Source: Agriotes lineatus
Taxonomy: Eukaryota > Arthropoda > Insecta > Coleoptera > Elateridae
Assembly (NCBI GenBank): GCA_940337035.1
Contig: CALNHX010002283.1
Coordinates: forward strand, 1 to 64,000
Reading direction: 5' to 3'
DNA: 64,000 nt
The notes under the pieces are model-generated. The model was given only the letters and a program-made list of their open reading frames with translations. It was not told the origin of the DNA and did not search any database. Positions 10,289 to 22,640 of the stretch are shown here, piece after piece. Both the position numbers and the translations under genes were made by a program. Each line of letters starts with the position of its first letter. The first letter of the stretch is position 1.

Positions 10289-11134
10289 CAGGTCGTGACA
10301 ACTAGCTGAAGCTCTGAGAATTGGTTGCGCAGTAGTCTCAAGCCGAGTTGGCGGGGAGAATTCAGTTCTGACAATATTGTGTTCGAGTGAACATCGGTAC
10401 ACTCTTGCAAAAAGTCGGCGCTTTTGATATTTATCGTTTGTTGCTTTGTTCTTGTTATTTTAGTTATTACGTCTGTTGATTTGTTTTTCTTATTGTCTCC
10501 GTTGCTTTGTTCTCGTTGTTAGTGTTACTGTCTCTGTTATTTTGCTCTTGCCATATTTGTTATTGTTTCTGTTACTTTGTTCTCCTTATTGTTGTTATTG
10601 TGTCTGTTTTTTTTTTGTTAATTATTTATTTGTGTGACTGTTACGTTAAGTTATAATTGCGTAATGGCGTTGATAACCACATGAAAAATTTTAACCAGAA
10701 TTTATTTTAGCTCCAATTTTATTATTTTATGCAATGTACACAACTTCATAAATTTAAAGCTGTCAGTGCAGCAAATTAAATCACCCTATTCAAAGCAGCT
10801 TATCTTATCTTGCCAGAAATCTACTTCGAAAACCATAATGACCGCTGTGTTACTATTCTCAGAGGATTTACCGATTGAATGTTATCAGCTAAAGAATTTT
10901 CTGATTTTACTTTCATTTTGTATTTGCGAGATTCCGCTTTAGCAAGTATACTGCACACCTGCAATGTTTTGTTTATTCCAAGAACAACGCCAACGGGTAC
11001 AACAGAAAGGCGGTGTTTTTCAATAATTGCTTTTCTACTTGAGTGTACCGCTAGTACGTGCTTCCCTTTCTAACCAACTCCGACTCTTTCCTGGTTCTGC
11101 GCAAGTGAGAGCTTCAGCTGGTTGTCACGACCTG
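10289..11134. mobile_element. 846-bp TA-flanked nonautonomous DNA transposon
   Basis: Terminal inverted repeats begin CAGGTCGTGACAAC and stay alike for about 30 bp (left ...AGCTGAAGCTCT, right complement the same). TA is present at 10287-10288 and again at 11135-11136, the target duplication of Tc1/mariner-type elements. There is no transposase ORF, so it needs help in trans. Inside is a degenerate 35-bp tandem array. It sits within the codon after VIC in the CXC tail of the host gene. Confidence 0.88.
10437..10609. repeat. degenerate ~35-bp tandem array
   Basis: About five units starting GTTGCTTTGTTCT or close variants and ending in a TTATTGTCTCT-like string; one unit is shorter. It lies wholly inside the nonautonomous transposon. 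Confidence 0.65.
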
Positions 11135-11136
11135 TA

Positions 11137-11234
11137 GTAGAAAATGTTCATGCGCTCGTGCAGAGTTAAAATGTACGGTACTGTGTTTATGTAATGGAGA
11201 CTGCTGTGAAACCGACAGTAACCGAAAATTTTAA
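11137..11234 (+). pseudogene. CXC cysteine tail of the HEEAD/CXC family protein
   Basis: Final segment of the split gene. With the transposon and one TA removed, the tail reads CKCRVICSRKCSCARAELKC followed by TVLCLCNGDC, the C-x-C spacing of tesmin/TSO1-like zinc-binding tails. A TAA at 11232-11234 ends it. The preservation of cysteine spacing across the insertion shows that the family assignment and the insertion boundary are both right. Confidence 0.82.
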
Positions 11235-11650
11235 CTTTTAGGCATTCCTTTCTTTGCTCTTGTATACAAAAACACAAAAGTAGAAATATTTAGTTAAAAT
11301 AAAGGTTACAAAGAAAAATGTATGTAGGTATTGTTTATTAAAAATAAAATTATATTACAGCTATAAATATATTATTTCCCCGCCACTGAGAAAACTAATG
11401 GAGTCACAAAAAACTTATTACACGATTTTTGTAGAAAATTTAGTTTACTTTAATTTGTGTAATAACAAAAATATTAATACAATTCACCGTTTTCGAATAA
11501 TGTCGATTTCTGACGTTTGTCTCAAAAAACTGTCCCTGCTCACCCAATTTCAGGTTAGTATCACAATCTGAACGATTCTTAAGAAAATTCGAATTACGCA
11601 ACTCCACTAGTATAAGTGTACACAGTGAACAAAAACGGAAAGTTATGAAA
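11235..11650. other. no gene recognised
   Basis: AT-rich flank downstream of the split gene, with no coding pattern or clear repeat seen. Confidence 0.5.
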
Positions 11651-11958
11651 TGGCAAAAAGGTATAAGTTAACATATGCTGTTCTGGCGTTGTAGATAAGT
11701 TTACGAAAAGCTTTGACTCGGGGTATTAGTACACATGTATCTATTTGCCATTGACTAAATTTGTTTTTTATCAATTTTTAGTGAATTTTCAGGGAATAAG
11801 TCTACATATCCCATTTAGAAAACTTACTGTAACAATGCGGTTATGGTATGTAGACTTATAACCTCGTGTATGTAGATGCCCGATATTGCTCTGGACACTG
11901 GGCATGAATAAAATCAAAAATGAGATAAGTCGACTTATACCTTTATGCCTTTTTGCCA
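11651..11958. mobile_element. probable MITE
   Basis: Imperfect terminal inverted repeats: left TGGCAAAAAGGTATAAGT, right complement TGGCAAAAAGG plus an 8-bp extension then TATAAGT. Inside, ATAAGTCTACATA near 11798 is inverted at about 11848-11860. No convincing target duplication was found, so the exact ends are uncertain. Confidence 0.45.
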
Positions 11959-13960
11959 CAGATTTATTCTAGTAGCTGTAAATACACAAAACCAGCTTTA
12001 GCCTTAGCGTACCTTGGTCGTGTGGATAGTAGTTATTCTTCTTTCGGGTTTAAGAGTAAGGATGTTAGTACATCTACTAGGCTCAATCAATATCATACAT
12101 TAATAATTGTAAGTATGCAGATGTCGTAGAAAGAATCTTATCTTAAAAGACTAAACTAAAAGCGTTATTCTCTAAGCGCTAGAGTGATTTGAAAGCTAGT
12201 GTTGAAGGAAATCGTGCGTTAGGAATCTCTCTGTGGCGATATATTACGCTTGAAGTTCAGTGCAAGAACTTAACATATTTTAAATTGGCAGTTCCGTTAA
12301 TTCTGCTGCAACAGTTATCCGTTATAATTATTGCGGTTGCATTTCTGCTCCCAGAACGTAGTCATAAATCAAAAGCAAATTCTTCTGTGGCAAGTTTTAA
12401 CTAAGATGTCCAAGCTGGGTATTGTGGGTTGATTCCGACTTGCTTTTGTTTGTAACCACGTGCTGCAAGATGGCGTTGACAAAGGTCTGTTTTTACTTAA
12501 GTTCTACTATGTTCAATGGGCAGCAAGAAATGGGGCTTTGGGAGCAATCTAACCCTTCATGAGTATGATTAATGATCTGAGACAAGATAATCGTACGTAT
12601 CTTTTCGGTAACTAGTTCTGCTCACTTGTACTTACAAGTTCTGCGGTTAGGTTTTGCTTCACTAAATTCAAACCAACCAGCGGCTCTGCATTTCATCTAA
12701 ATTGTCACATTGAAATTCACGCAGTAAGGTTCTTACTGCAGACGCAAGTTGACGTCTGAAAAAGTAATATTAACGGATGCACGTTATGAACATTTTCATA
12801 GGCTAGTTAGTTGAAATCGGCAGTAATACTGTTTCCTATTCCTTTTATAGATGACAAATGTACTGGCATTTTGAAGTTGTGCTACATAATATTCCAATAA
12901 TTTTGACTTTGTTTCAATAACAAATAGAAGATTGTATTTTTAACTGAACGCAGTACGGTTATCTCTTACGTATTTTAAATGCTTCTAGTGTAGCACTGAT
13001 TCTTTTTAAACAGTGAAAACAGTGTGATAATGTTTAAACAGTTTAGAATTAAATATTAAAGCCACATAGGTATAAAGTAGTGCGATTTGAAATACAAATG
13101 GGAGTATTTAGTGTGCTGATTATAGAGTTGAAGGAACAAATATAATTTGTGCAAAATAAACTCTGCAAAAGAGAATAATATGCTAAAATGAAGAGTGATG
13201 TTCTCAATCTCTGTATTATACCCGTTTCTTCAAAAAGGGTGAGCTTTTCTCACTGTAACGTATTGCGCTAATAAAAGGAAAATATTCCAAAACAAATACT
13301 AAAGTATAAAAATAATAAAATATGTATCTATTGTGGTAGGTATAGATCTCATACATTAACTTAACGGTTATCAAGCAATATGTCGTGAAGATACTCATGA
13401 TACTTGACAACTATATCATTATCATTTTTATGTAATAAGAAACGGATGTATATTAATCATTATAGTAATTTAAGATACCTTGAACCTATCGGTGGTGGTT
13501 TACAATTACCAGTTACTCAATGACAAAATTGCAGGCTGCACTTCTGAAGACCTTGGGCACACCATACCATTCATGTATTATAAAGTCTTCCATGCCTGCT
13601 TTTGATGAATGTGAATACGCGCTACAATTCGTTTTTATTTATTTGTACCTGGGCTACTTTACGCCATATCAAGAATGTCTTTCTATAACTTTCTATATAT
13701 CCGTGCACTGAAAAATGTTACAGTTTCATAAACAGTCCCGAAGACTGGTTGAAAGACACTTTCACCAGGCACTTCTCTGTTGGAATAGGAATTGATATTC
13801 AGCAACTGAACTATTGCCGCTCTCATTGTAGTGCCAATGAATTAAAATCGGATCGGCATCTTCATGTGTAAATGTCATAAGCATTGGCAAAATAATTATG
13901 TAATCCCTAATTAAGCCACAGTTACCTACAATGCATATTATGCTATAGTGCCTACAGTAG
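11959..13960. other. no gene recognised
   Basis: AT-rich sequence with only short ORFs that match nothing I know and no repeat structure visible by eye. Confidence 0.5.
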
Positions 13961-13984
13961 AATTTTTTTGTTAATAACAGTAAA

Positions 13985-14045
13985 TATATCCGTCACGGTT
14001 GAGAATCGAACCTATATCTTTGAAACCTGTCCCCTGAACTGATTC
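13985..14045 (-). repeat. possible tRNA-derived SINE head
   Basis: On the minus strand GGTTCGATTCTC (from about 14010) matches a pol III B box, and AGTTCAGGGG about 30 nt upstream is A-box-like. No cloverleaf is evident. The sequence between here and 14493 holds nothing else I can name. Confidence 0.25.
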
Positions 14046-14666
14046 TCCAAATATTGCGTATTTCTCCTTAACTACCCTGTCTGTTAAAAGTATGCTGTAC
14101 TTGAATAGAATTTAAATGTACTGGTAATATTGGAAAGCAAGGAACAGACTATAGTTAATCCAGGACAATATTACCCTGTGTTACTTCTGCTTGCTCACTG
14201 TCTAGCATCAGTGATGATTAATGTGAATTTTGAGCAATCGCTTCAACAAAATAGTGTCAGACAGTATTAACAAAAAACACTTTTCCAATGGCCTGTCCAC
14301 ATGTGTTGTAGAGTCGTGTTCATTGAAGTGTTTTACAGCATTTGTGGTTTGTGAATATGAATTCCGTACACAAAATACAAAAAGGTGGTGCATATACAAC
14401 TATGTATTTTGAAAGTATACATCCAAGTCAACCTAGTTAATGATACAGTGTGAGCCTTTGTTGAGTAAAAACACAACCACCAATAAACTTATACGAGGGC
14501 CAAGCTATAATTATTGAGAATAAGACAATCTACTAGGCCGTAAAAAACAAAACATGCAGTATTATTTAGAGTAACTCTTTATCTGCCATTTAAGCTTTAG
14601 TTGTTGAAGTTACGTTAGTTAGAACCCGAGTTGTACATTTTTTAAAATGGCATTAAAAGTCAAAAA

Positions 14667-16900
14667 ATGGAATTAACCAAAGATCATTGTCGACTCATGA
14701 TCTATTATGACTTTAAAAGATGTTTAAGCGCTTATGAGTGTAAAGAGAATTTAGACTCAGCTTTTAGTGAATGCGCATCTTCTTTTGTTACAATTTGCTA
14801 TGGTATAAAAAAGGAATTTTGTTCAGCATCAAAAAGAAGCATGCTCCAAAAACCGTTATCGAAAAAAACATTGCTGCTGTTAAGAAAATAATTGAAGAGG
14901 GCGATGAAGCCTCTTATGTGGTAATAGAGCATCAACTCAAGATTGGATCCGCAGCTGTTAACCCAAGCATACACTATCACCAACATTGGCTTTCTGATTC
15001 CTAAAAAACTGAGCGCTTCAGAATTGGCCATAAAACTGTATATCTTCTAAGTAATGGCAAAAAAACATTTTTATCCAATATTCTCATGAGTGACGAAACC
15101 TATATTCCCATTTTTGACATACCTACCCGCCAAGAGTGTCGTATATGAATTCAAGAAGATGAAAAACTTCCAGCAATGACCAAGAAGCAGCAGGATATGA
15201 AAAAAGTTATGTATGCGGTATTCTTTAAAAGTAGGGGTTGTAATATATCTCTAGGAACACTTGCGGTACCAAATTGTAATACAACTCCTTTTCGCGGTGT
15301 TATTTCAATTAATATCAAGTCGCAAGTCGTGAAACAAAATGTAATAACTCTCTCTTTTGAGCCCTATTCCATATTTAATTAAATATACCCTTTTACTAAT
15401 TATTTAAAGATTAATACTATCAGGTACAGTGCACTTACCTTACTTCTTAATACAATAAATAGGAATTGACGTAACTCCTAAATCAGTTTGACATTTAAAA
15501 TTGTGTCATGTAATTATGATTTTTTAAAGCGTCCACTTGTCAGTTTTGCAATCAATAGGACTCATAATTCCCAGCTAAATGGGTTAGTCTTCAACTAACA
15601 ACTTTCTCTAATAGTTAAATACTCAATTACTTTTAAAATATAATAACTATTTGACTTTATCAACCAAATACAAGTTTCAAGCACTTCACAAAGTTAAATT
15701 CATACTTTCAGTTTGTTAGTAGCAGATTGAAGTTTGATCTGACATTACAAAATAAAATACATATTGTCAAAAAATATTTCATCAAATATATCCAAACTTG
15801 ATTTAAATGAAAATTCTAAAAATAACCTAATTGCAAGATGTATACATTTCAAAATATAATTGTCGAAAAACGTCGAGTACTCGAATCACTATCGAATTTA
15901 AAAAACTAATTCTTCTAAATTAATTTCTAAATATAATTACAATATCTCAACGATTTTCCGCACCAAACTTGCTTTATAATTTCTTAATATTTGGTAAGAA
16001 ATGATCACTAACCTTCTGAATGATTATCTTGTACCTGAATGCTCTACCTCAGCTCCTAACTGGATACATTCTAGTCAGCAAACACCTCCTTTGGTTGTCC
16101 CTGACCAAATCAAAACTCGTTGTAGCTCTTTGAAAACTCTATTACTTGGATATACAGTTCAACAGCATACCACAACACTCACTTTCACTGGTTTTACTGG
16201 CTTTGTAGTAATATCCAAAGTTAAATCGAATCAAATAACCTTGAATTATATATTTGAATAATATTTGTGACTTGAAGTCAAATTTGATCGTAGAGAATGC
16301 TGTATTACTACTACGTATCAAATCATCAATTATTATTTTTCACAATGAATGAGAATTTAACCCATAACTCGGCTATTTCTCGTAGATTATGAATTCAAGT
16401 TATTTTGTTACTACCAAATACAAACAACCCTCTGGTTGCCCTTACAACCCCACCAGTTAAAACATACAACTGTTATATCACATGATACGCATTAGAGATC
16501 TGGATATAATTATTTAAATTAAATGTATCATATATACGGTATGCTGCATTACAGGGTCTAGTCAATGCAAGTAAGATAGATGGACAAAAACAGTTATAGC
16601 TACATGATACATGTTTGATGTTGATGTTTGCCTGAAATGTTCAATTGAGTTCCAGAGAAGGAAATTATGCTACATTATGAAAATGCATCGTCCCATTAGG
16701 CTGCTTTAACACTGCAGGTTTTAACTGGAAAAAGTATAAAAGAAATAGAACGCCCGCCGTGCTACCCTGGTTTAGCAATGTGCTACTTTTGGCTATTTGA
16801 TGGGCTTAAAAGACATTTGCTGAATGGAAGGTTTTTGTCTGAGGCAGCTTGTAGGCAATTAAAGGAAATAATAATTAATCATTACTTTGAGTATATTTAA
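14667..16900 (+). pseudogene. mariner transposase remnant
   Basis: DDE/D transposase of the mariner family, the type also fused in SETMAR. The start reads MELTKDHCRLMIYYDFKRCL, an HTH-type N terminus. Next come KNIAAVKKIIEEGD, a LMSDETYI-type second acidic block at about 15085-15105, and MKKVMYAVFFKS. After the insertion LVNASKIDGQK resumes at about 16559, and the C terminus (FWLFDGLKRHLLNGRF) ends at 16900. The third catalytic block reads CYPGLAMCYF where the family has two aspartates, so the last catalytic D is lost. There are also several frameshifts and stops. Confidence 0.85.
15234..16549. mobile_element. unidentified 1.3-kb insertion inside the mariner element
   Basis: The edges are inferred from the mariner reading frame: AVFFKS at 15232 joins TGLVNAS at 16551 if this block and one TA are removed. 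The left edge starts GGGGTTGTAA; the right edge has no matching inverted repeat, although GGGGTTGTAA occurs inverted about 100 bp inside it (near 16443). No ORF of known type was found. Confidence 0.6.
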
Positions 16901-16964
16901 AATAAAATCCTAAGAAATGTTAACAATTTCCTTTATTCTCAATAATTGCAGCTTGGCCCTCGTA

Positions 16965-18868
16965 ATTGCCTCTATATAACAGATTTTTGTACACGACTCT
17001 ACATTCTATTTTTCCTAGGATGTCTTTGCATTCTACAATAAATTTTATTTTTCAAATAAGCATTTGTCAAAAGAAAACTGACATTTGCAAAGCAAAATTA
17101 ACATTTGTCAGTTTTTGCAAATCAGGTGATTGTCACTTGACAGTGACAATGTCACTAGAGTGTAGAATCTGTTAACGGTAGAGTGCAGAAAGTGTTGACA
17201 TATGAGTATAGAAAATGGACCCTTTCTGCACGCAAATGCAGAAAATGTGTACTTTCTGCACCAAAGTAGGAAAAAATATTTTCCTATGCACAGAACTGAA
17301 GTTAATCATGAAAATGCACTAAAACACCATCGGTACAATTTAAATAATCTGTAAAAGGACAAAACATTTTTACTCTATGCAAGTAACACTTAAACGTTTG
17401 GTTGATATACTTTTGTCCTACATATATGCGTCTGACAAGGAAGGTACCAGATGGTGCCTGGTATCTCCTAGCACAATTTGAGCACCCCCTGACTGTCTTC
17501 CACCATTAACCTTATTTAAAAGAAATTCTTTTGTGTCATATTTGAATTCTACACGTTCTACACATATAATTTAATCAAAATATTTGTTTATTTTTCGTTG
17601 GTTTTGAATATCTTTAATGACTCTATATTGTGTTCCAAAAAAAAACTCATTTATGGTGGGTCTTGGAAAGATGGATAAAAAAATCTAGTCATGTCTTAAC
17701 TTAATTAAGTCTGTAGGTGAATGTCAGATTGCATTTTGTTTATGAAAACATCTGTCACTGTAACAGGTAAAAGTTTACACTTCATTAAGTTTACTTGTAT
17801 CAAGCAAAAAGGAACATAAGGTGGAATGTACACAACAACGAGTGTCATAACGGTCAATAAAACTTGTTTTTGTTAAGTGTTTTGCATATTTTTAGGAAAA
17901 TTGTTCAATGTCAAGATATACTTTAGTTCTATCTGACTTACGGTAGTTTATTTGCTATAATGGGTGTAAATCAAGTTACGGAAAACTTCAATTTGATCAT
18001 GACATGCTGCGAATGAGCTTTTTTTTAACAAGCGATATGATGCCACTATTTTCAAAAGCCACCCTCTGCTTTGAAGTTAATTGTTGGAAAAAACCAAAAC
18101 ATAGGTTATTGTTTTGTTATTTTTTTTGTCCTTTAACAGATTAGTATTTACAAATTCTAATGGTAATAATTGAAAACCTAAACGTTTAATAATTTAAACA
18201 TCCTTTTTAAATCAAATAGCCAGTTTTGCAAGCAAATTTCGGATCATTTTCATAAAAACTCAGTCTGAGTTCTTTTCTGTAGCTTATTATTAAAAATTCT
18301 ATACGTTATAATTAAATTTATGAATCTACACAAAAGTGTAATAATTATCGCGTGTTAAAAATTTTATATTGCAAGTGACTCATAATTTTTCTTCTATTGG
18401 CTGCAAGCTATATAAGCCGTTTTGAAGGTAAATCTGTCAATCCAATATAGCTGTATAGCGAATATTTGAACTCATTTAGATTTTTGAGGATATATCTGTT
18501 TCCGGATCTTCTGATTTAGAAAGAGTGGTTTTCGAAGCCACATCTGTCGCTCAGTCTGTGAGTCTGTCAGCGTCCACTCTACAGCCCAGACGGTTTAATA
18601 TTTGTGATTCAGAGCAGGCTTTGAATGTGAATATTTTTACCAGTGTATCAATTATTTAGTTATAAAAAGTTACTAACCTCAAAATTACATTCTGTTACTT
18701 CTGGTGGAATCAGTTATATTATTTTCAATAACATCAATTGATTTGATGAAGAAAGAATAATGAACTGTCACATTTTGCTGTGACTTTGGTATTTTTTTTT
18801 ATTGCCAATTGTACGTTCCGTTGTTAAAAAAATGCACATGCAAAGACTGCTCATAATTAAAAATGAAG
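16965..18868. other. no gene recognised; short palindromes
   Basis: AT-rich. TTGTCACT is inverted four bases later (17130-17149). GTGCAGAAAG and its complement recur between 17186 and 17262. A 57-codon open stretch is listed separately. Nothing else stands out. Confidence 0.45.
18486..18659 (+). other. coding-like 57-codon open stretch, unidentified
   Basis: Open frame reading EDISVSGSSDLERVVFE and then a serine-rich segment, ending at TAG 18657-18659. The upstream sequence TTTTTGAG could be a weak splice acceptor but no ATG precedes it. The composition looks more protein-like than neighbouring frames. It may be an exon or a transposon remnant. Confidence 0.2.
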
Positions 18869-19050
18869 TGTGTCCAAAAAGAAATTACGTGTCAACAGCA
18901 AGCTTTAGAATTCATTAACTGTTGCAGTTGCTGTAAGTTTGAGAATGCAGTTAAGCTACAATTATAATTTTTTCTACAATAGAACACAAAACAATAAAAT
19001 TGCATCATATTTTCCATGGCCAACACTTACGGAATTTCTTTTTGAACACA
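18869..19050. mobile_element. 182-bp MITE-like inverted-repeat element
   Basis: Left end TGTGTCCAAAAAGAAATTAC, right complement TGTGTTCAAAAAGAAATTCC. No coding capacity, and no obvious target duplication. Confidence 0.5.
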
Positions 19051-19177
19051 TGGTATAAATTCCGATATAGCCATAATTTTTGGCTAAAATCGCCCTACCG
19101 GAGGTGGTATCCCATGACTACCCCTGATATTAGTTTCTGACTACAGATCTGTCCACATATGTTCATAAAGCATACAA

Positions 19178-19590
19178 ATATATTTTTTCTACGACCACTA
19201 CTAAAAGTAGTCCTTTTAACACTAGCTTGATTCATTAAAAATGACCCTTTATAAATTAGCGTGTTTAAAGTGAAATCAACAGTTTACTTTTAGCCCATGT
19301 GCAAAAGTAAACAGCTGGTGTGGAATTTTGAATTTTGAACTGGAAGTGAGGTTATAAAGTTATACTAGTTACTTCTTTCGTTAGAGGTAAAGTGTTTTTT
19401 TTTAAATAATTAAAATGTGTACATTTATAACTACCTTTGATAACTAACTGTGACAGCTGCAGAAATAGTCAACTGCGTGCAAGGGCATGTCTTTACTATG
19501 ACATAAATTAGAACTGTCATGAATGCAAAACTTTGTTCAATCGACATTTATGGATTAATAACAGTAAATTTAAGGCCGTAGAAAAAATAT
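19178..19590. repeat. dispersed repeat, copy 1 of a family also at 53.9 kb
   Basis: ATATTTTTTCTACG near 19180 is inverted near 19575, suggesting terminal repeats. The interior shares a diagnostic block with 53870-54130: AACTGGAAG, then CTAGTTACTTCTTTCGT after AAAGTTAT, and a preceding CCTTTTA block. The class is unknown. Confidence 0.55.
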
Positions 19591-20310
19591 TGTGTGGAAA
19601 CTCGTGCTAAAAGTGTTTATGCACGAGCCATGTTATGAAACTCAGCCTTCGGCTTATTTTAATTTTGAGGTTGCAGAAGTCGTATGTACTATCAATTTTG
19701 TTAATCCGAACTGGGAATTAGTTACTATTGCAATCCTACTGTATTAAATTGTTACTATATTGCTATGATCTTCGCTGCTACAAAAAAGCCATGTGTGGGT
19801 AAATAATTTATAATTTTTAAACTTAAATGATAACCGTGCAATCTTTATATGGGACGGCAACAGAAAGTTTATAGAAATTGATATGCACTTAGAATGCTAA
19901 AATCACACAGCATTCATACGCCGGTGTAGGTCTATAGAGGCTGGTCAAGCGCAAGAACTTTGGAGCAATAACATAAATTTGTTCCCCGATGAGTCAAAAT
20001 AAGGTAGGTTTCAAGGAGTTAAACGTTTACAAACAATTTCCGCTTACTAGCGTGGCAATAATAAATAATTATAATCCATCTACTCCTTCCCTGGATCTCT
20101 CTGGAACTGCAGGCAAATGTTGCCTTCTATCTTTTTCGCCGCCGTACAAATGTAGTTGATGCTATGGTAACTGTGATCTTGGGTCTTGCCCCTGCTACAT
20201 TATCGATATGAACAGCTGCATCAATTTTTAATTAAAACAGTATCACTGTTTACCATACATTTGCTTCAGGTAAGAGCGTATTAGGATGCTGAAGTAGATT
20301 GACTTTTGTT
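19591..20310. other. no gene recognised
   Basis: AT-rich, with no repeat or coding structure seen. Confidence 0.45.
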
Positions 20311-20311
20311 T

Positions 20312-20610
20312 TCGCCTTTATAGTTAACCGTGGCTTACGACAGGGCGACCCACTCTCAACTAGCCTGTTCAACCTAGTCCTAGAGAAAATGCTGCGGGAT
20401 GGCTAGAGTCACACTAAAAACACAACACTTACCGCAAGAACAAGAAGATAACTGAAATAAGTACTACAAAGACTCACTAAAACGGCAATAAAATATGGCC
20501 TACAACTTAATAAAGACCAAACCAATTGCAATGCTAATGAACGAAGGGAGTATGAAAGCATTAAAATCAGGAACTCAGAAGGAAAGGAATGTGTGTTCGC
20601 GGATGTGAAT
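20312..20610 (+). pseudogene. LINE reverse-transcriptase fragment
   Basis: Starts inside RT motif B (VNRGLRQGDPLSTSLFNLVL). A deletion removes the YADD box, and the frame then continues with RLTKTAIKYGLQLNKDQT, the fingers/palm segment that normally follows. It is only about 300 bp and is not functional. Confidence 0.72.
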
Positions 20611-22640
20611 GACATTCCGAAACAGAGTGTTATGTTATTTCGACCTCGTTTGTTCTACCTAAATTTTACTATATACAACCCTGTGCCTGGAGCTTATAAT
20701 CAAATTTATCTGGGCAAACTTAAAATGCTCGCGTTGTATGGAATTTCCCCACAAGCACTTTCTTGCAATACACGAATTGCTTATTTGTTTCGACATCCGG
20801 GCGTCAGCGCCTAAAAATTCGTGGAACATACTCGTGTTACCTTGTGAAATATTAGGGAGGAAAATAAATTTTGAGCAAGCTCTTTGTCTTAAGAAATAAC
20901 GAGCTAGGCCTTAATGCCCAATGTTTTTTTTTCAATAACTTAGCGCCTAAAATTCTTAAGAATTGTCCTTGCAACTTGATATTTAAGCCCCTGGAATTCC
21001 TGTACGTGGCATTGCAAGTGTGTGGGAACGTTTTTCTTTGTAATTTGTTAACCGGGACTTCCACCGGGTTCTTTGAGTAACGTTTCACTTCATGGCGCCA
21101 TAGCTAGACGGAAAATTCAGTCGGTTTGCTGCTAAAAATGATGCATTTTTCTGATGCGGGGGGTAATCATTGAACTGCATATTTCGGAATTAATTCCCGT
21201 TGAGCTGTGAACTAAGTGAGTCGTGTAGGAATCTTCCTCCACCGCTCACGTTTCCCGCGGACGGCGGCGGCTTTAGTCAAGAATTTCGTTTTCGTGTTAA
21301 CAAGTGTGATGTAATTAATTCTGCCGTCTCGGCGATTTGGTGAACTGTTTGAGCGGAAGTTCGCTGGACGTTTTGGTGCGTTGTGACCGACGTAATAAAT
21401 TTCGGGGCGAGGTCGTTTTATTCCGTTTCAAGTTCTGCTCACCTGCCTGTGGGAGAACCACTTTGCCTTAGTGCATATTAAAAACAAAAAGACACCTCTT
21501 TATTAACCCTCGTAAGTTATTCTCGTACCTAATGAGAAGAATTGCCGCTGCAAATCCTGTTGTGTCGTGTCCTGAATCGCTGCCTTCTTTGAACATCCTT
21601 GGGGAGGAACTTCTTCAGCTACCATTTCGGCCAAATATTCGACTCCATTCTCTTCTACGCTGTGGCTGCTGCTGTCACCGTTTCGAGCTTCGTCGCCGAG
21701 CAATCACCAGGCCGGCCCCGTCATCTCCATATAACCATGATTTGGCTATTCAAGGTAATGTAAAACTTTAATTAGATTGCGCAATTAAGTGCTTCGCGGA
21801 AGTGCCGTATCTGTTTTTGTGTGAGCCGATTCCCTTTGCTAAAGGGCCGTATAAATATAAAATTTGGTAGTAAAAAGTAACTGTGGGAAAAGTTTTCCGT
21901 GTTTTTCCTTTCGTTTTGCATGTTAATTATTTGTGGTATTGTTTAGCAATTGATGACTTTTGCTGGGATCTCTTATAATTTTCAGCTAGGGTGTACCGCT
22001 TGTATATTTAACTTGAAACTCGTTCTGTGTTTGATTCATTAAATACTAATTTTGTTAAAGCCAGCCCATTTATTTAGTAGCATTTTAGAAACCTTTGGGG
22101 TCTTCCACCCGTAATTGGCCAAGGCTACTTGTACTGAAGTGTAAAGCCTAAACATGTTTTTTTTAATTATTGATCAAGCCGTAAAAATTTCGGCTTGAAT
22201 TAAGCATATCTTTCAGTAGAGCGGCCTCGCAAGTGAGTTATTTTTAAGGCCGCTCTGTGTGCTTTGGCAGTCCTGGTGGAGCTTGGTGAGCGACGGTGAT
22301 GGGGCGGTTCGCAGCGAACCCAGTGCGTTTCTGGCATAACGACCGTGAATTTTCTTGCTTTGGTCACGGAAGCAATTCCTTTAAAAGCAAGTGGCGCTTT
22401 GGGTAATACGATTTTTAGTAGAGTTATAGGGTAAATGCCGTCGGTTTTTAACTGAGCTTTCGAACTACCCCTTCACGACTGAGCTAAGCAGAGGGTAACA
22501 GGAACGCCTCTACCTGTTCCAACACCTTTTAAGATCTGTGTTATCGTAAAAACCGACGAACTCTTTACTCTTTTTCCCTTATTTAATAGCTAGTGCAGTC
22601 AATGTCGATCAAAGTAAATTATCATGTAACAATAGGTGAA
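20611..22640. other. no gene recognised; GC-richer stretch
   Basis: The part from about 21100 to 22560 is richer in GC than its surroundings. The block 21532-21755 is open in more than one frame and ends at a good splice-donor string (CAAG then GTAATG), so a host exon is possible but unidentified. I could not pair any LTRs here. Confidence 0.35.
22218..22256. other. perfect 10-bp hairpin
   Basis: AGAGCGGCCT (22218-22227) is exactly inverted at 22247-22256 with a 19-nt spacer. It would form a GC-rich stem in RNA or DNA. Function unknown. Confidence 0.5.

Larger units (their letters stand above)
14494..16962 (+). mobile_element. mariner element, dead, interrupted by a 1.3-kb insertion
   Basis: Inverted repeats start CGAGGGCCAAGCT at both ends and continue with ATTATTGAGAATAA. 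TA flanks both ends (14492-14493 and 16963-16964). Without the internal insertion the element is about 1.15 kb, a normal mariner size. Transposase remnants occupy both halves on the plus strand. Confidence 0.9.

Noticed and set aside
2920..14045. True tRNA genes at the two B-box matches
   Set aside because: Neither region folds into a cloverleaf; at best they are SINE heads.
20611..22560. Possible LTR retrotransposon or host promoter in the GC-richer block
   Set aside because: No paired terminal repeat and no recognised protein; listed only as an unassigned stretch.
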